Origin: an uncultured Porphyromonadaceae bacterium
GTDB taxonomy: Bacteria; Bacteroidota; Bacteroidia; Bacteroidales; Muribaculaceae
Direction of reading: 5' to 3'
NCBI GenBank assembly: GCA_947175265.1
Contig: CAMWMD010000001.1
Location: 62,001 to 126,000, forward strand
Length of the DNA: 64,000 nucleotides
Within the stretch, counting starts at the first letter, position 1. Each line of letters starts with the position of its first letter. Shown here one piece after another: positions 54,645 through 63,487 of the stretch. The notes beneath the pieces were generated by a model, which was not told the origin of the DNA, did no database searches, and worked only from the letters and a program-made list of their open reading frames with translations. The position numbers and the translations under genes are program-made.

Positions 54645-57600
54645 TTACTTGATGAACTCTTTAGAGACTTTGTTGCCGCGAACCACGATATAGATACCGT
54701 TGGAAGGATTGGCAACTCTTGCACCCTGGAGGTTGTAGTAAACAGGCTCAACGTCTGATTCCACATTCTCAACCGGGAGAGACTCTACAGCAGAAGTAGC
54801 TTTCAATTTACCGATACGGGCAGGAGCGTAAGTGATGACATCCTCATCTTCTTTCTCGAGGCTTGAGGAGGGATCCTGAGAATAAGATCCGTTTACGTTG
54901 TCGAAGAAACTCGGATCGTAAGGAGTACCGCCAACAGGGCTTGTGCCGTACTTGTCGAGATACATGAAACCGATACCGTGGTTTTGGATGTAATCAGCGG
55001 TCACACCGAGGAGAGAAAGAGGAAGTTTGAACTCATAGAATGTGTGAGCTTTGTCATCAATCTCGCTGCGGAGATCCACGAAACCTTCGTTGCCTTTGAG
55101 CAGTTCAGGATCATAAGAGAAGTCGCTCTGGCCCCAGACATGCTCGATAGAGGGATGGAGACCGTCGGTATACCCCCAGAAACCTGAAGGAACTGTCTTG
55201 CAATAAGCAGCATCGTAAGAAGCGTGACCGTCGGCAGTCGGGATAAAGAAGCCGGGAGTTCCAACACCGGGCTTGGTAGAGCACATCAGCACAGCGTCAA
55301 CGCCATTGTTGAACTTAGCGCCTTTTGCACCTTCATTCCAGATCGGACCAGCGCCGTTGATGTATCCATCGAAACTCTTTTCAGGATCAAGGTCGAAGGC
55401 GAGAACCATGTGGCCATCCATATTGTATGGTTTGGACTCACCCGGCTGCTTCCCTTCACCGTAGAGATCCCAAATCGTATAAACGAACTGGATACCGAGA
55501 TAAAGGTTGTCATTATCGTAAGCAGCGTAGATAGCGTAAGAGTCAACTATAGGACGTTCGTGAACACCCTTGAAAGCCTGACAAACGTCGCGAGCCACAC
55601 CCTGAGCGATAAGATCGGAAGCACTCCAGTTGGAGAACGCATTTGTTGCGGGATGACCTGTTACGTTAACCGTCCTGCGGGTACCGACCTGACCGTTGGG
55701 ATTCACCTTATAGTAATCTGTGATAAGGTTGTCGCCACTCGGGCCGGGAGTCGGCTCGGGATCGTCATTGCTCCTCTTAGTGTAGGTGAATGACTGTGCA
55801 TTCTCTTCACCGTCAGCTGTAACTGCGAGAGTCTTGATTGTAGTAGTCTCGACCACTGCAATCGGGCTAACATACTTGGTAGAAGAAGTAGTCGGGTTGC
55901 TACCGTCGATTGTATAGTAGATTGTAGCCTCGGGAGAAACGGTAAGAGTCACATTGAGGTAATCTGCTGTGAAGGTAGTGCCACCGGCGGGATTAGCAGT
56001 AACTACAGGTTTTACAGGTGTCGGAATGGGATCGTTGCCTGCATTTACAACAGTAAGAGTCAAAGCAGAGGGATCGAAAGTGAAATCGTAAGAACCTGCG
56101 GGGAGTGTCCAAGAAAGACAACCAGAGGCATCGACGCCATTAGCATATTTCACCACAGAAGCGGGAGAACCGAGAGTGATAGCCTCACCTTCAGTGGCAG
56201 CACCGTAGCGGTTGGCGGTCATGTTCAGTGTATCCCAATCTGCTGCGAGAGCATCTGTAATGTTGAAATAGCAAGAGGTCTCCTCAGCGGCAGCAGAGAG
56301 TTTCACGTTTTTCGCTACGAAAGCGTTGCCTTCAGCCGTCATAGCCGCACCGTTGTCAGTAGTCCACTGAGCACCCTCGATGTTACCGAGGATGTAGTAA
56401 GAACCTTCGGGTGTGGGACCGGGAGTAGGACCGGGGTTGGGGTTCGGGTCGCTGCTGAGAGAATAAGTACCATCCTGGTGATAGGTGTTCTTATCAGCGT
56501 AAACGAGGTCGCCACCACCGATCTTCTCGCCACCATTCTCAGAAATGATAACCTGTTCGGGAAGGTCTTTACCAGCGGGGAGTTCCCAATACCACTTGCC
56601 ATCCTTCTTAGTCATTGCATCACCGGGCCATGCTCCGTTTGCATTGCAGTTGGCAGTAGATGTCCAAGCCCAAACAGTAGGAGTTGAGAATGTGCCGTCA
56701 TAGTAGATATAGTGAGCATCACCGGGAGTCGGATCGGGAGTCGGAACCGGATCAGGATTCGGGTTGGGGTTGGGGTTATTTCCGTTATCGAACTTAACGG
56801 CAATTGATGTAGCGCCGTTATTATCCATCACGTAGGCTCCTGTGTAATCGAGATCGGCTGTCTTATCGCCATCACCGTTAGTGGCAAAGATTACGTTGGT
56901 AGTACCTTCGGGCACTTTGAATACTTTATATGTATTTCCATCCGAACCCACAGCTGTGGCCATTGTCTCACCGGGCCATTCCGGTTTTGAAGCGCCACCC
57001 CAATAGTAAACTTTTTCCAACGAACCGTTGTAGGCGAGGTTATAGTCGCCGGTTATAGTCAAAGTGCCGGGTGTCGGAGTAGGAGTCGGTCCGGGAGTCG
57101 GATCCGGATCGGGAGTGGGATTCGGGTCGGGATTAGAACCGGCATTCACAACCACGAGAGTGAGCGCAGCGGGGTTGAATGTGAAATCGTAAGTGCCGGC
57201 AGGAATTGCCCAAGAGAGGCAACCTGATGCATCGACCCCATTTGCATATTTCACTACCGGGGTTGAGGCACCGAGTGTGATGGTCACACCTTCAGTAGCC
57301 GCACCGTAGCGGTTGGCGGTCATGTTCAGTTCATCCCAGTCTGCGCCGAGGGCATCGGTGATATTGAAATAGCAAGCAGTCTCACCGGCTGCCGCCGAGA
57401 GTTTCACACCTTTAGCCACATAGTTAGAACCGTCGGAAGTGAGAGTTGCGCCACCGGTAGTAGTCCACTGCGCACCGTCAATATTGCCGAGGATGTAGTA
57501 AGAACCGGCCGGTGTGGGGTCAGGTGTTGGACCGGGAGTCGGATCCGGAGTGGGGGATGGAGTAACGCCGTCAGCATAGATGACAGCGATACCGCTTGAA

Positions 57601-58865
57601 CCGACATTACCGCTAATAGTTGAGGCAGTAACAGTAAAAGTACCACCGTTAACGCGGTCTTTGTAAGTTCCGGCAGGGCAATATCCACCACCGTTTGTGA
57701 TGCTGACATTTCCGCTACCCTTCATAACGATAACTGCACCGCCATCCTTACGTGTTATAGAGCAAGCATTACCGTTGCTCTCGAACCAATCAGCCTTACC
57801 TACCATTGTATTGCGGAATTTATTGACCTCCGCGATATGTTTAGCGGTGAATGCTGTGGATCCCTTTCCAACCTTGATGTTGCTGAATCCTTTTGTATTC
57901 GGGCGAGAAAGATAGAGAGCAGTCGCTCCGTTTCGGCATGCGTATGCAGCGTAAGCACGGTCGATAGTAGCCTGATCTACGTTCTGGCTCCATTCATCGT
58001 TGGAATAAGTGTCATGGCTTTCTGCCCAATAAACCACCTTATCGCCAAGACCGTAGTTTACATCCCATGATCCACCGTGACCACCTGGGATGCCGCCGTT
58101 GCTCTTGGCAGCATAATTACAGTATTCATTGTCAGTTACGGACATATATTGACCGTACTCCTTAATAATAGCCGGGTTAGGACCGGGATTATCGAGGATC
58201 TCACCGTAGTGCCACATTCCGGGAACTGAAGTAACCGTAGACCAGAAATTGCAACCTTCCGAGGGGAGACCGATGTGCTTGGCAGCATCCCAGCGGCAAC
58301 CGCTGACGCCGAGCGACTTGAGTTTCTCGACGTAAGCCTTGCCTCTTGCGGCAACCTCTGCGCTTTCTGAATTCACATCCTTGTAGTCGCCCAAATTACC
58401 GTGTGTGATAGAATTACGGTCGCCATAATTTATGCCACCATAGTCGCGCTGTCTTCCGTTGGAATCCCACCAAGTATCGTGATAACCGGCAGTTTTATCA
58501 ACGTGGTTAGCAACCACGTCGACAATCACCTTAATGCCATATTCCTTGGCAGCCGCGCAGAGATCCTTCAGATCCTGCTCGGAACAATAAGCGGAAGGTT
58601 TGAAAGCGAGGTCGTAAGGACGGTAAAGGTCGTGCCACGGAGAGCCGATACCTACGTCCGGGCGCTGCAGGGGAGAAAGCTGGACAGTGCCGAAACCGGC
58701 AGCTGCAATCTGCGGCAAAGCGGCTTTCACTTCCTTAGCAGGCCAGTTGAAGCAGTGGAGTATGTTGCCTTGCTGTATCGTGGCCGGGAGACCGTAGTCA
58801 GCACCCCACGCCGCGGGAATGGCCCATAACCCCAGAAGCAAACTGTAGAGAAGTTTTTTCTTCAT
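54645..58865 (-). CDS. Multimodular exported alpha-amylase (GH13) with starch-binding modules and T9SS-like C-terminus
   Basis: A 1406-residue starch-degrading enzyme. After a signal peptide (1-21) comes the GH13 barrel with nucleophile D193 (CRWDAAKH), acid E222 (HYGEILDN) and D285 (AESHDTYSND), then the amylase C-terminal beta domain (to about 430). Pro/Thr/Asp linkers then separate: module X1 (about 452-572), two CBM26-like starch-binding modules (about 600-692 and 715-805; GGASKPEWPGE, TANCNANGAWPGD), module X2 (about 821-943, nearly identical to X1), a chitobiase C-terminal-like Ig domain (about 950-1030), and a CBM9/DOMON-like domain (about 1044-1310). The last 55 residues (YYNLQGARVANPSNGIYIVV) resemble a type IX secretion sorting signal. 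No SusCD genes adjoin it. Confidence 0.93.
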   Translation of the reverse strand: MKKKLLYSLLLGLWAIPAAWGADYGLPATIQQGNILHCFNWPAKEVKAALPQIAAAGFGTVQLSPLQRPDVGIGSPWHDLYRPYDLAFKPSAYCSEQDLKDLCAAAKEYGIKVIVDVVANHVDKTAGYHDTWWDSNGRQRDYGGINYGDRNSITHGNLGDYKDVNSESAEVAARGKAYVEKLKSLGVSGCRWDAAKHIGLPSEGCNFWSTVTSVPGMWHYGEILDNPGPNPAIIKEYGQYMSVTDNEYCNYAAKSNGGIPGGHGGSWDVNYGLGDKVVYWAESHDTYSNDEWSQNVDQATIDRAYAAYACRNGATALYLSRPNTKGFSNIKVGKGSTAFTAKHIAEVNKFRNTMVGKADWFESNGNACSITRKDGGAVIVMKGSGNVSITNGGGYCPAGTYKDRVNGGTFTVTASTISGNVGSSGIAVIYADGVTPSPTPDPTPGPTPDPTPAGSYYILGNIDGAQWTTTGGATLTSDGSNYVAKGVKLSAAAGETACYFNITDALGADWDELNMTANRYGAATEGVTITLGASTPVVKYANGVDASGCLSWAIPAGTYDFTFNPAALTLVVVNAGSNPDPNPTPDPDPTPGPTPTPTPGTLTITGDYNLAYNGSLEKVYYWGGASKPEWPGETMATAVGSDGNTYKVFKVPEGTTNVIFATNGDGDKTADLDYTGAYVMDNNGATSIAVKFDNGNNPNPNPNPDPVPTPDPTPGDAHYIYYDGTFSTPTVWAWTSTANCNANGAWPGDAMTKKDGKWYWELPAGKDLPEQVIISENGGEKIGGGDLVYADKNTYHQDGTYSLSSDPNPNPGPTPGPTPEGSYYILGNIEGAQWTTDNGAAMTAEGNAFVAKNVKLSAAAEETSCYFNITDALAADWDTLNMTANRYGAATEGEAITLGSPASVVKYANGVDASGCLSWTLPAGSYDFTFDPSALTLTVVNAGNDPIPTPVKPVVTANPAGGTTFTADYLNVTLTVSPEATIYYTIDGSNPTTSSTKYVSPIAVVETTTIKTLAVTADGEENAQSFTYTKRSNDDPEPTPGPSGDNLITDYYKVNPNGQVGTRRTVNVTGHPATNAFSNWSASDLIAQGVARDVCQAFKGVHERPIVDSYAIYAAYDNDNLYLGIQFVYTIWDLYGEGKQPGESKPYNMDGHMVLAFDLDPEKSFDGYINGAGPIWNEGAKGAKFNNGVDAVLMCSTKPGVGTPGFFIPTADGHASYDAAYCKTVPSGFWGYTDGLHPSIEHVWGQSDFSYDPELLKGNEGFVDLRSEIDDKAHTFYEFKLPLSLLGVTADYIQNHGIGFMYLDKYGTSPVGGTPYDPSFFDNVNGSYSQDPSSSLEKEDEDVITYAPARIGKLKATSAVESLPVENVESDVEPVYYNLQGARVANPSNGIYIVVRGNKVSKEFIK

Positions 58866-58885
58866 GATGAGATTATTTAATTAAA

Positions 58886-58916
58886 CAAAGATAATTCAAC
58901 AGAAATCATCAGCAAA
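58886..58916 (-). promoter_or_regulatory. Promoter of the amylase gene
   Basis: On the minus strand TTTG (58913-58916), a 19-base spacer, TATCTTTG (58886-58893), 20 bases before the start codon. Confidence 0.76.
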
Positions 58917-59211
58917 TGTTGATGAAGAACATGTAAGAATTGGTATAAGTCGTCCTAAAAACAAGATTACCCTACCTAAAGCTATAGTTTGTCGCAAAAT
59001 TACAACTTCTTTAAGATAAATGTGTAATAAAAAAATATGTTATAAAACATGTTTTTATGAAAATAACTATTTTTATGGGATAAAAATCAATATTCCTTGC
59101 AAAAGTCGGGCGAAATATAATACTGATAACCAATATTTGGGATTTTCGGGTGATTATCACTCTTACGAGGGAGGGGCCAATTATCTGATTTAGGAGAATT
59201 GAGGGTGGCGA

Positions 59212-59336
59212 AATCGTTTCAGGGGTGGAACGTTTTGCAGGATAAGGAGGAGATTGTAACGTGTTAAGGGATAGTTGGTAATGGGAGGATTTTTCGGGAA
59301 ATAATCTTAAAAATTTGTTAAAATCGTTCCGTTCCA
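59212..59336 (+). repeat. Dispersed 125-bp intergenic element, copy C
   Basis: Starts AATCGTTTCAGGGG, continues TGGAACGTTTTGCAGGATAA and ends TTAAAATCGTTCCGTTCCA at 59336. The core 59226-59336 is 111 bases, equal to copies A and B; the first 20 core bases are identical to copy B, and the last 21 to copy A. The middle is diverged and G-richer. Downstream similarity stops soon after the A-rich run, with only GAATTTTGG left. The left end lies some 350 bases from the amylase start. Confidence 0.85.
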
Positions 59337-59594
59337 AAAATAAAAAAAACGAATTTTGGCGAGACCCTGTGAAATTTAGAACAATTTCTGAGGTTGCCGA
59401 AATGTTTAGGTGGTATGTAATGAAGTCGAAAAAATATCACTAAAGAAATAGTTTCTAAAACTTCTTCTTTTTGACCACAACCCAACTTGAAAGACTTCAT
59501 TTTAGAGAACATCCCAACTTAAAGTGCAAAGAAAGGTAAAGGAAATAACAATGTAGGCTTATTCTACAAAACAGGATATTAATGAAGTACACCT

Positions 59595-59630
59595 TAATTA
59601 TTAAAGGGACACTAATTATTAAAGGGACAC
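59595..59630. repeat. 18-bp tandem duplication
   Basis: TAATTATTAAAGGGACAC occurs twice in perfect tandem (59595-59612 and 59613-59630), about 150 bases before the PepSY-like gene. Confidence 0.9.
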
Positions 59631-59780
59631 TCCTCAAATATCAATAAGACTCTCCTTAGTAATTGAGACTCCAACAGTAATAAGGTGTGGAGTATGGAGA
59701 TGTATAATGAGGAATGGAATGAACAATAATGAAAAGAGACGTGTTTGGAAGTATATGTTCAATCCTCTAAATTCAAAATT

Positions 59781-60221
59781 ATGAAAAAACTTCTGTTGAT
59801 ACTCGCAATGTTGGTAGGAATCGGCGTCGGCACGTACGCAAGGGATAACTACGCCCATGATGCATCCGTCTTACCACAGGCTGCCAAGGTGACCATATCC
59901 AAGAATTTCAAGGCAAATGTCAGTCTTGTAAAAATAGACAAGACACTCGGACAAATTAAGGAGTATGAGGTGATACTGACAGACGGCACTGAAATAACCT
60001 TCGACAGTAAAGGAAATTGGGAGAATGTAGAGACCTCAGTGAAAAAGTCAGTTCCGTCAGGATTCATACCAAAGGGAGTGTCTGATTATGTGAAGAAACA
60101 TCATTCCGGAGCAAGAATCGTAGGAATAGAGAAGGAACGAAACGGATACGAAGTAGAATTGTCAAACGGAATCGATATGAAATTTGACAAAGAAGGCAAT
60201 TTCCAGCGATACGATGATTGA
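59781..60221 (+). CDS. PepSY-like periplasmic protein
   Basis: A 146-residue exported protein from the ATG at 59781 (an upstream in-frame start adds 12 residues before the signal). The signal peptide ends near TYA at about residue 20. Two tandem PepSY-like repeats follow: about 30-75 (KNFKANVSLVKIDK ... YEVILTDGTEITFDSKGNW) and about 85-146 (KKHHSGARIVGIEKERNGYEVELSNGIDMKFDKEGNF). This is the beta-lactamase-inhibitor-like PepSY family common in Bacteroidetes, of unknown role. A terminator follows. Confidence 0.85.
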   Translation: MKKLLLILAMLVGIGVGTYARDNYAHDASVLPQAAKVTISKNFKANVSLVKIDKTLGQIKEYEVILTDGTEITFDSKGNWENVETSVKKSVPSGFIPKGVSDYVKKHHSGARIVGIEKERNGYEVELSNGIDMKFDKEGNFQRYDD

Positions 60222-60245
60222 GCATAAGCAACGTAACACTGATAA

Positions 60246-60283
60246 AAGGGAAGATTCATTCAAGGGTCTTCCCTTATTTTTTG
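60246..60283 (+). terminator. Terminator after the PepSY-like gene
   Basis: Stem AAGGGAAGA / TCTTCCCTT with a 12-base loop, followed by ATTTTTTG. Confidence 0.82.
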
Positions 60284-60297
60284 TTTTACAAAGCAAA

Positions 60298-60329
60298 TTT
60301 GCATAATATCATATTATTACTTAAATTTG
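60298..60329 (+). promoter_or_regulatory. Promoter of the DUF362-pncB operon
   Basis: TTTG (60298-60301), a 20-base spacer, TAAATTTG followed by C (60322-60329); leader of about 110 bases. Confidence 0.76.
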
Positions 60330-60447
60330 CGATTAGAAGTGAAAACTGATGGAGGTACCGACATCGGATTACGGGAGTAGTTCTCCTTATCGGAATCATC
60401 TGTTTGCAGACTTTACTTAAATAAGAAACCTACAAAACTTACCTAAT

Positions 60448-61395
60448 ATGAAACAAGTTGTGTTAGCAGCGGCGGCAATAGTGACCGGTCTATGCGCATT
60501 TGGACAGTCAAAAGTATATATGACAAAAGATATCAGTCCGGAATCCTTAGTGAAAATATATAAGGCTTTGGGGAGACCGGCGGATAATCATCGGGTCGCA
60601 GTAAAGATAAGTACCGGAGAGTCGGGTAATCCTAATTATCTGAGTCCTGAATTGATTAAGGATCTCGTTCAGGAGGTGAACGGAACGATTGTGGAATGCA
60701 ACACCGCCTACAACGGCAAGCGGAACACTTTCGACGCCCACTGGCAGACCGTCAAGGAACATGGATTCGATTCCATCGCTCCCGTGGATCTCATGGACGA
60801 GGAGGGGGATATGAAGATTCCTGTGAAGGACCGCCGCCATATAAAATATGATATCGTGGGGAGTCATCTTCCACGCTACGACTACATGGTAAACCTGGCC
60901 CACTTCAAAGGGCATGCGATGGGTGGCTTCGGTGGAGTATTGAAAAACGCGAGTATAGGTGTCGCGTCAGCCGATGGTAAAGCGTATATCCATTCCGCAG
61001 GGAAACATGACAAGGTAGAAGGTCTGTGGGATAATATCGCGCAGCAGGATCTGTTTCTTGAGTCAATGGCCTCGGCAGCCCAGGGTGTGCACGACTATTT
61101 CGGAGATAATATCATTTACATCAATGTCATGAACAATATGTCGGTTGACTGTGATTGTGCGGCTCATCCCTCGGAAGTGCTGCTTAAGGATTACGGCATC
61201 CTTGCCTCAACCGACCCTGTCGCTCTCGACAAGGCATGCGTTGATATAATTTTCAATATGCAGCCGGGAGAGGGGAATGACAACAAACCGCTTATAGAGA
61301 GAATAAACAGCCGCCACGGTACCCACACCATAGACCATGCTGCGGCCATAGGTCTCGGTTCTCTTGAGTATGAGATAGTCGATATAGATAAATGA
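60448..61395 (+). CDS. DUF362 family exported protein
   Basis: A 315-residue protein with a signal peptide (1-19, ending CAFGQ). The DUF362 domain fills the rest, with RVAVKISTGESGNPNYLSPELIKDLV, LAHFKGHAMGGFGGVLKNASIG and MNNMSVDCDCAAHPSEVLLKDYGILASTDPVALDKACVD. DUF362 proteins often carry iron-sulfur centres; here the CDC pair could bind metal but no ferredoxin motif is present. Function unknown. Its stop overlaps the pncB start by the ATGA arrangement, so they are translationally coupled. Confidence 0.88.
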   Translation: MKQVVLAAAAIVTGLCAFGQSKVYMTKDISPESLVKIYKALGRPADNHRVAVKISTGESGNPNYLSPELIKDLVQEVNGTIVECNTAYNGKRNTFDAHWQTVKEHGFDSIAPVDLMDEEGDMKIPVKDRRHIKYDIVGSHLPRYDYMVNLAHFKGHAMGGFGGVLKNASIGVASADGKAYIHSAGKHDKVEGLWDNIAQQDLFLESMASAAQGVHDYFGDNIIYINVMNNMSVDCDCAAHPSEVLLKDYGILASTDPVALDKACVDIIFNMQPGEGNDNKPLIERINSRHGTHTIDHAAAIGLGSLEYEIVDIDK

Positions 61396-62609
61396 TGGAA
61401 GAGCTACCCCGCATCATCAACCATTTCACTGACGATGATCTTTATAAGTTCACCATGTGCTGCGCGGTGATAGATAATTTTCCGCGCACACAGGTGAAGT
61501 ATAAATTTACGGATAGGGATAACACCGTTTATCCTCCGGGATTCGCTGATGAACTCCGCAAACAGATAAAGTATCTGGAGACGCTGCGAATCACTGAGGA
61601 GGAGACGGAGTTTATGAGGCGCAAGTGCAGTTTCATACCAGAATGGTTCTGCTCGTATCTGAAGGGTTTCAGGTATGACAGCCGTTGGGTTAAGGTAGAA
61701 CAGGATGAGGAGGGTCATCTCACGGTAGAATTTGAAGGAAACTGGAGCCACACGATTCTGCTTGAGGTGAAAGTTCTTGCCATCATCTCCGAACTATATT
61801 ATATCATGACAGGGGAGAGTGCGTCCTTAGATTATGAGGATTGCTACAGGAGATCATGGGATAAGGCAGAAAGGCTGATAAGGGGTGGATGTATGTTCAG
61901 TGATTTCGGCACACGGAGGAGAGCGTCGTTCAAGTCGCAGGAAACGGTGGTCAGAGCCATGTCGAAATGCAACAAATCGGTAAAGGGCCCCGGGCGGTTT
62001 ACGGGTACAAGCAACGTGTATCTTGCCATGAAGTATGATCTGATGCCGATAGGGACTATGGCACATGAGTTTGTCTGCGCGATAGCGGGGATGTACGGAC
62101 CTCAGATGTCGAATCATTTGGCAATGGATGCGTGGAGCCGAACTTACAGAGGGGCGTTGGGCACTTTCTTGTATGACACATACGGATGGAGGATTTTCAG
62201 TCTGAATTTCTCTGAGGATTACGCCAATATGTTCAAAGGTCTTCGTGTTGACAGCGGGGATAATTATGAGCAACTTGACAATATAGTGGGGAAATACAGG
62301 AGCCTGAATATTGATCCGGCAACGAAACAGGTGGTGTTCAGTAACGGACTGAATGTGGATGAGGCATTGAAGATCCGTAGATATGCAAGCGGGAAATGTC
62401 TACCTTCGTTCGGAATCGGCACACATTTCACCAATGATTTCCCGGGAATCACACCGCGCAACATTGTGGTGAAACTTCTTGCTGTGAAGATAACCGAGTC
62501 ATGGCCATTCTACTGCGACACCTGCAAACTTAGTGAGGATCACGGAAAATATACGGGGAATAAGGCAACCGTAGAAAGATTTCTCGAAGCATTACATCTT
62601 AAGGGTTAA
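61392..62609 (+). CDS. pncB: Nicotinate phosphoribosyltransferase
   Basis: Converts nicotinate and PRPP to nicotinate mononucleotide in NAD salvage (Preiss-Handler pathway). Recognisable segments are NHFTDDDLYKFTMCCAVID at the start, FGTRRRASFKSQE near the phosphoribosyl site, and FKGLRVDSGDNYEQLD and GIGTHFTNDFP in the C-terminal half. 405 residues, the E. coli-like length. The start is either ATG at 61392, overlapping the DUF362 stop, or the next codon but one; both give nearly the same protein. Confidence 0.95.
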   Translation: MMEELPRIINHFTDDDLYKFTMCCAVIDNFPRTQVKYKFTDRDNTVYPPGFADELRKQIKYLETLRITEEETEFMRRKCSFIPEWFCSYLKGFRYDSRWVKVEQDEEGHLTVEFEGNWSHTILLEVKVLAIISELYYIMTGESASLDYEDCYRRSWDKAERLIRGGCMFSDFGTRRRASFKSQETVVRAMSKCNKSVKGPGRFTGTSNVYLAMKYDLMPIGTMAHEFVCAIAGMYGPQMSNHLAMDAWSRTYRGALGTFLYDTYGWRIFSLNFSEDYANMFKGLRVDSGDNYEQLDNIVGKYRSLNIDPATKQVVFSNGLNVDEALKIRRYASGKCLPSFGIGTHFTNDFPGITPRNIVVKLLAVKITESWPFYCDTCKLSEDHGKYTGNKATVERFLEALHLKG

Positions 62610-62672
62610 TTCAGATGCAAAGTTCAGAGGGAAATAGTGACCGGATGGTCGGAGGAAGAAGGGGAATATCAC

Positions 62673-62712
62673 AAAAATCTCGGTATGGGTTTAGACTCAT
62701 ACCGAGATTTTT
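62673..62712. terminator. Bidirectional terminator between pncB and the Fic gene
   Basis: Perfect 15-bp stem (AAAAATCTCGGTATG with its complement) around a ten-base loop; T and A runs are built into the stem ends. Confidence 0.85.
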
Positions 62713-62773
62713 GTATAAGTTTCGGTGATTATTGGTAAGTGTTTGTGAAGAATAGTGGATTTAAAAATCACAT

Positions 62774-63337
62774 TTACGGATTCTCCGGTTCGTAACCCTC
62801 GTAATAGTAGGATTGCTCAATACCATGAAATATTATATCTCGATCGGAGGTATCAACACTAAGGGCATCATTTAGCAAAACCCGAAGTTCAAGGTCGTTG
62901 ACAGGACTTCGCTCCATTGCCATCATATAATCTTGGCGACTGATTTTTCGCCAGTCAACAACCTTTCCAAGTGTCCTCTTGAGCATCATATCAAGCCAGA
63001 TGCGAGTTGCCCTACCATTTCCTTCCATAAAAGGATGAGCAATATTCATCTCCACATATTTTGCAACAATGTGTTCAAAATTATCTTCGGGCATTTTTTC
63101 AATGGCCTGAAGCGCCGGCAAGAGATATAGGGAATTTGCGAACCGAAATCCACCCTTTGAAATATTGAGTGTACGGATTTGTCCGGCAAACTGATATAGT
63201 CCGGCGAAGAGATTGAAATGAATATCCTGCAATCCCTTTGTAGAGCCAACCTCTATTTCGTCAATCCTGCCCGATGAGAAAAGTGATTTAGCCTTATCAA
63301 GGCTTTGACGGTCTATTTCATTTTGTGTCAATTTCAT
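62774..63337 (-). CDS. Fic-domain protein, class III type
   Basis: A 187-residue Fic protein from the ATG at 63337 (a TTG 15 codons upstream is the alternative). The catalytic HPFMEGNGR occupies 101-109 with H101. The C-terminal helix carries S176-YYY-E180-G181, matching the class III inhibitory motif (S/T)xxxE(G/N), whose Glu blocks ATP binding in self-inhibited Fic enzymes such as that of Neisseria meningitidis. Known relatives transfer AMP to GyrB or ParE. No antitoxin gene is next to it, in keeping with built-in inhibition. Target here is unknown. Confidence 0.9.
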   Translation of the reverse strand: MKLTQNEIDRQSLDKAKSLFSSGRIDEIEVGSTKGLQDIHFNLFAGLYQFAGQIRTLNISKGGFRFANSLYLLPALQAIEKMPEDNFEHIVAKYVEMNIAHPFMEGNGRATRIWLDMMLKRTLGKVVDWRKISRQDYMMAMERSPVNDLELRVLLNDALSVDTSDRDIIFHGIEQSYYYEGYEPENP

Positions 63338-63487
63338 GTCTCGTAATTTGGGTTTATTTGGAGTGGGAGAAAGGATCGTCAAAGGGGAGGCGATCGTAAA
63401 TCGTAAAGTTACAAATAAAAATTTAGATTACAATCGGGAGCGGCAAAATTTAGGGTAGATGGGAGAGGTAAGACGGGGGAGGGGGCA

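Larger units (their letters stand above)
58866..59780. other. 915-base intergenic region between divergent amylase and PepSY-like genes
   Basis: AT-rich and non-coding. It holds the amylase promoter (58886-58916), copy C of the dispersed element (59212-59336) and an 18-bp tandem duplication (59595-59630). No tRNA is recognisable, and no consensus promoter lies directly before the PepSY-like gene. Confidence 0.6.

Noticed and set aside
59226-59242. Sigma-54-like promoter TGG...TGCA in the dispersed element
   Set aside because: The spacing between the GG and GC pairs is eight bases, not ten, and sigma-54 promoters do not tolerate that change.
59212-59336. REPIN (paired REP) interpretation of the dispersed element
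   Set aside because: The two ends are not inverted copies of one 18-25 base REP; only TGGAACG is inverted, and no REP-associated transposase is seen in the window.
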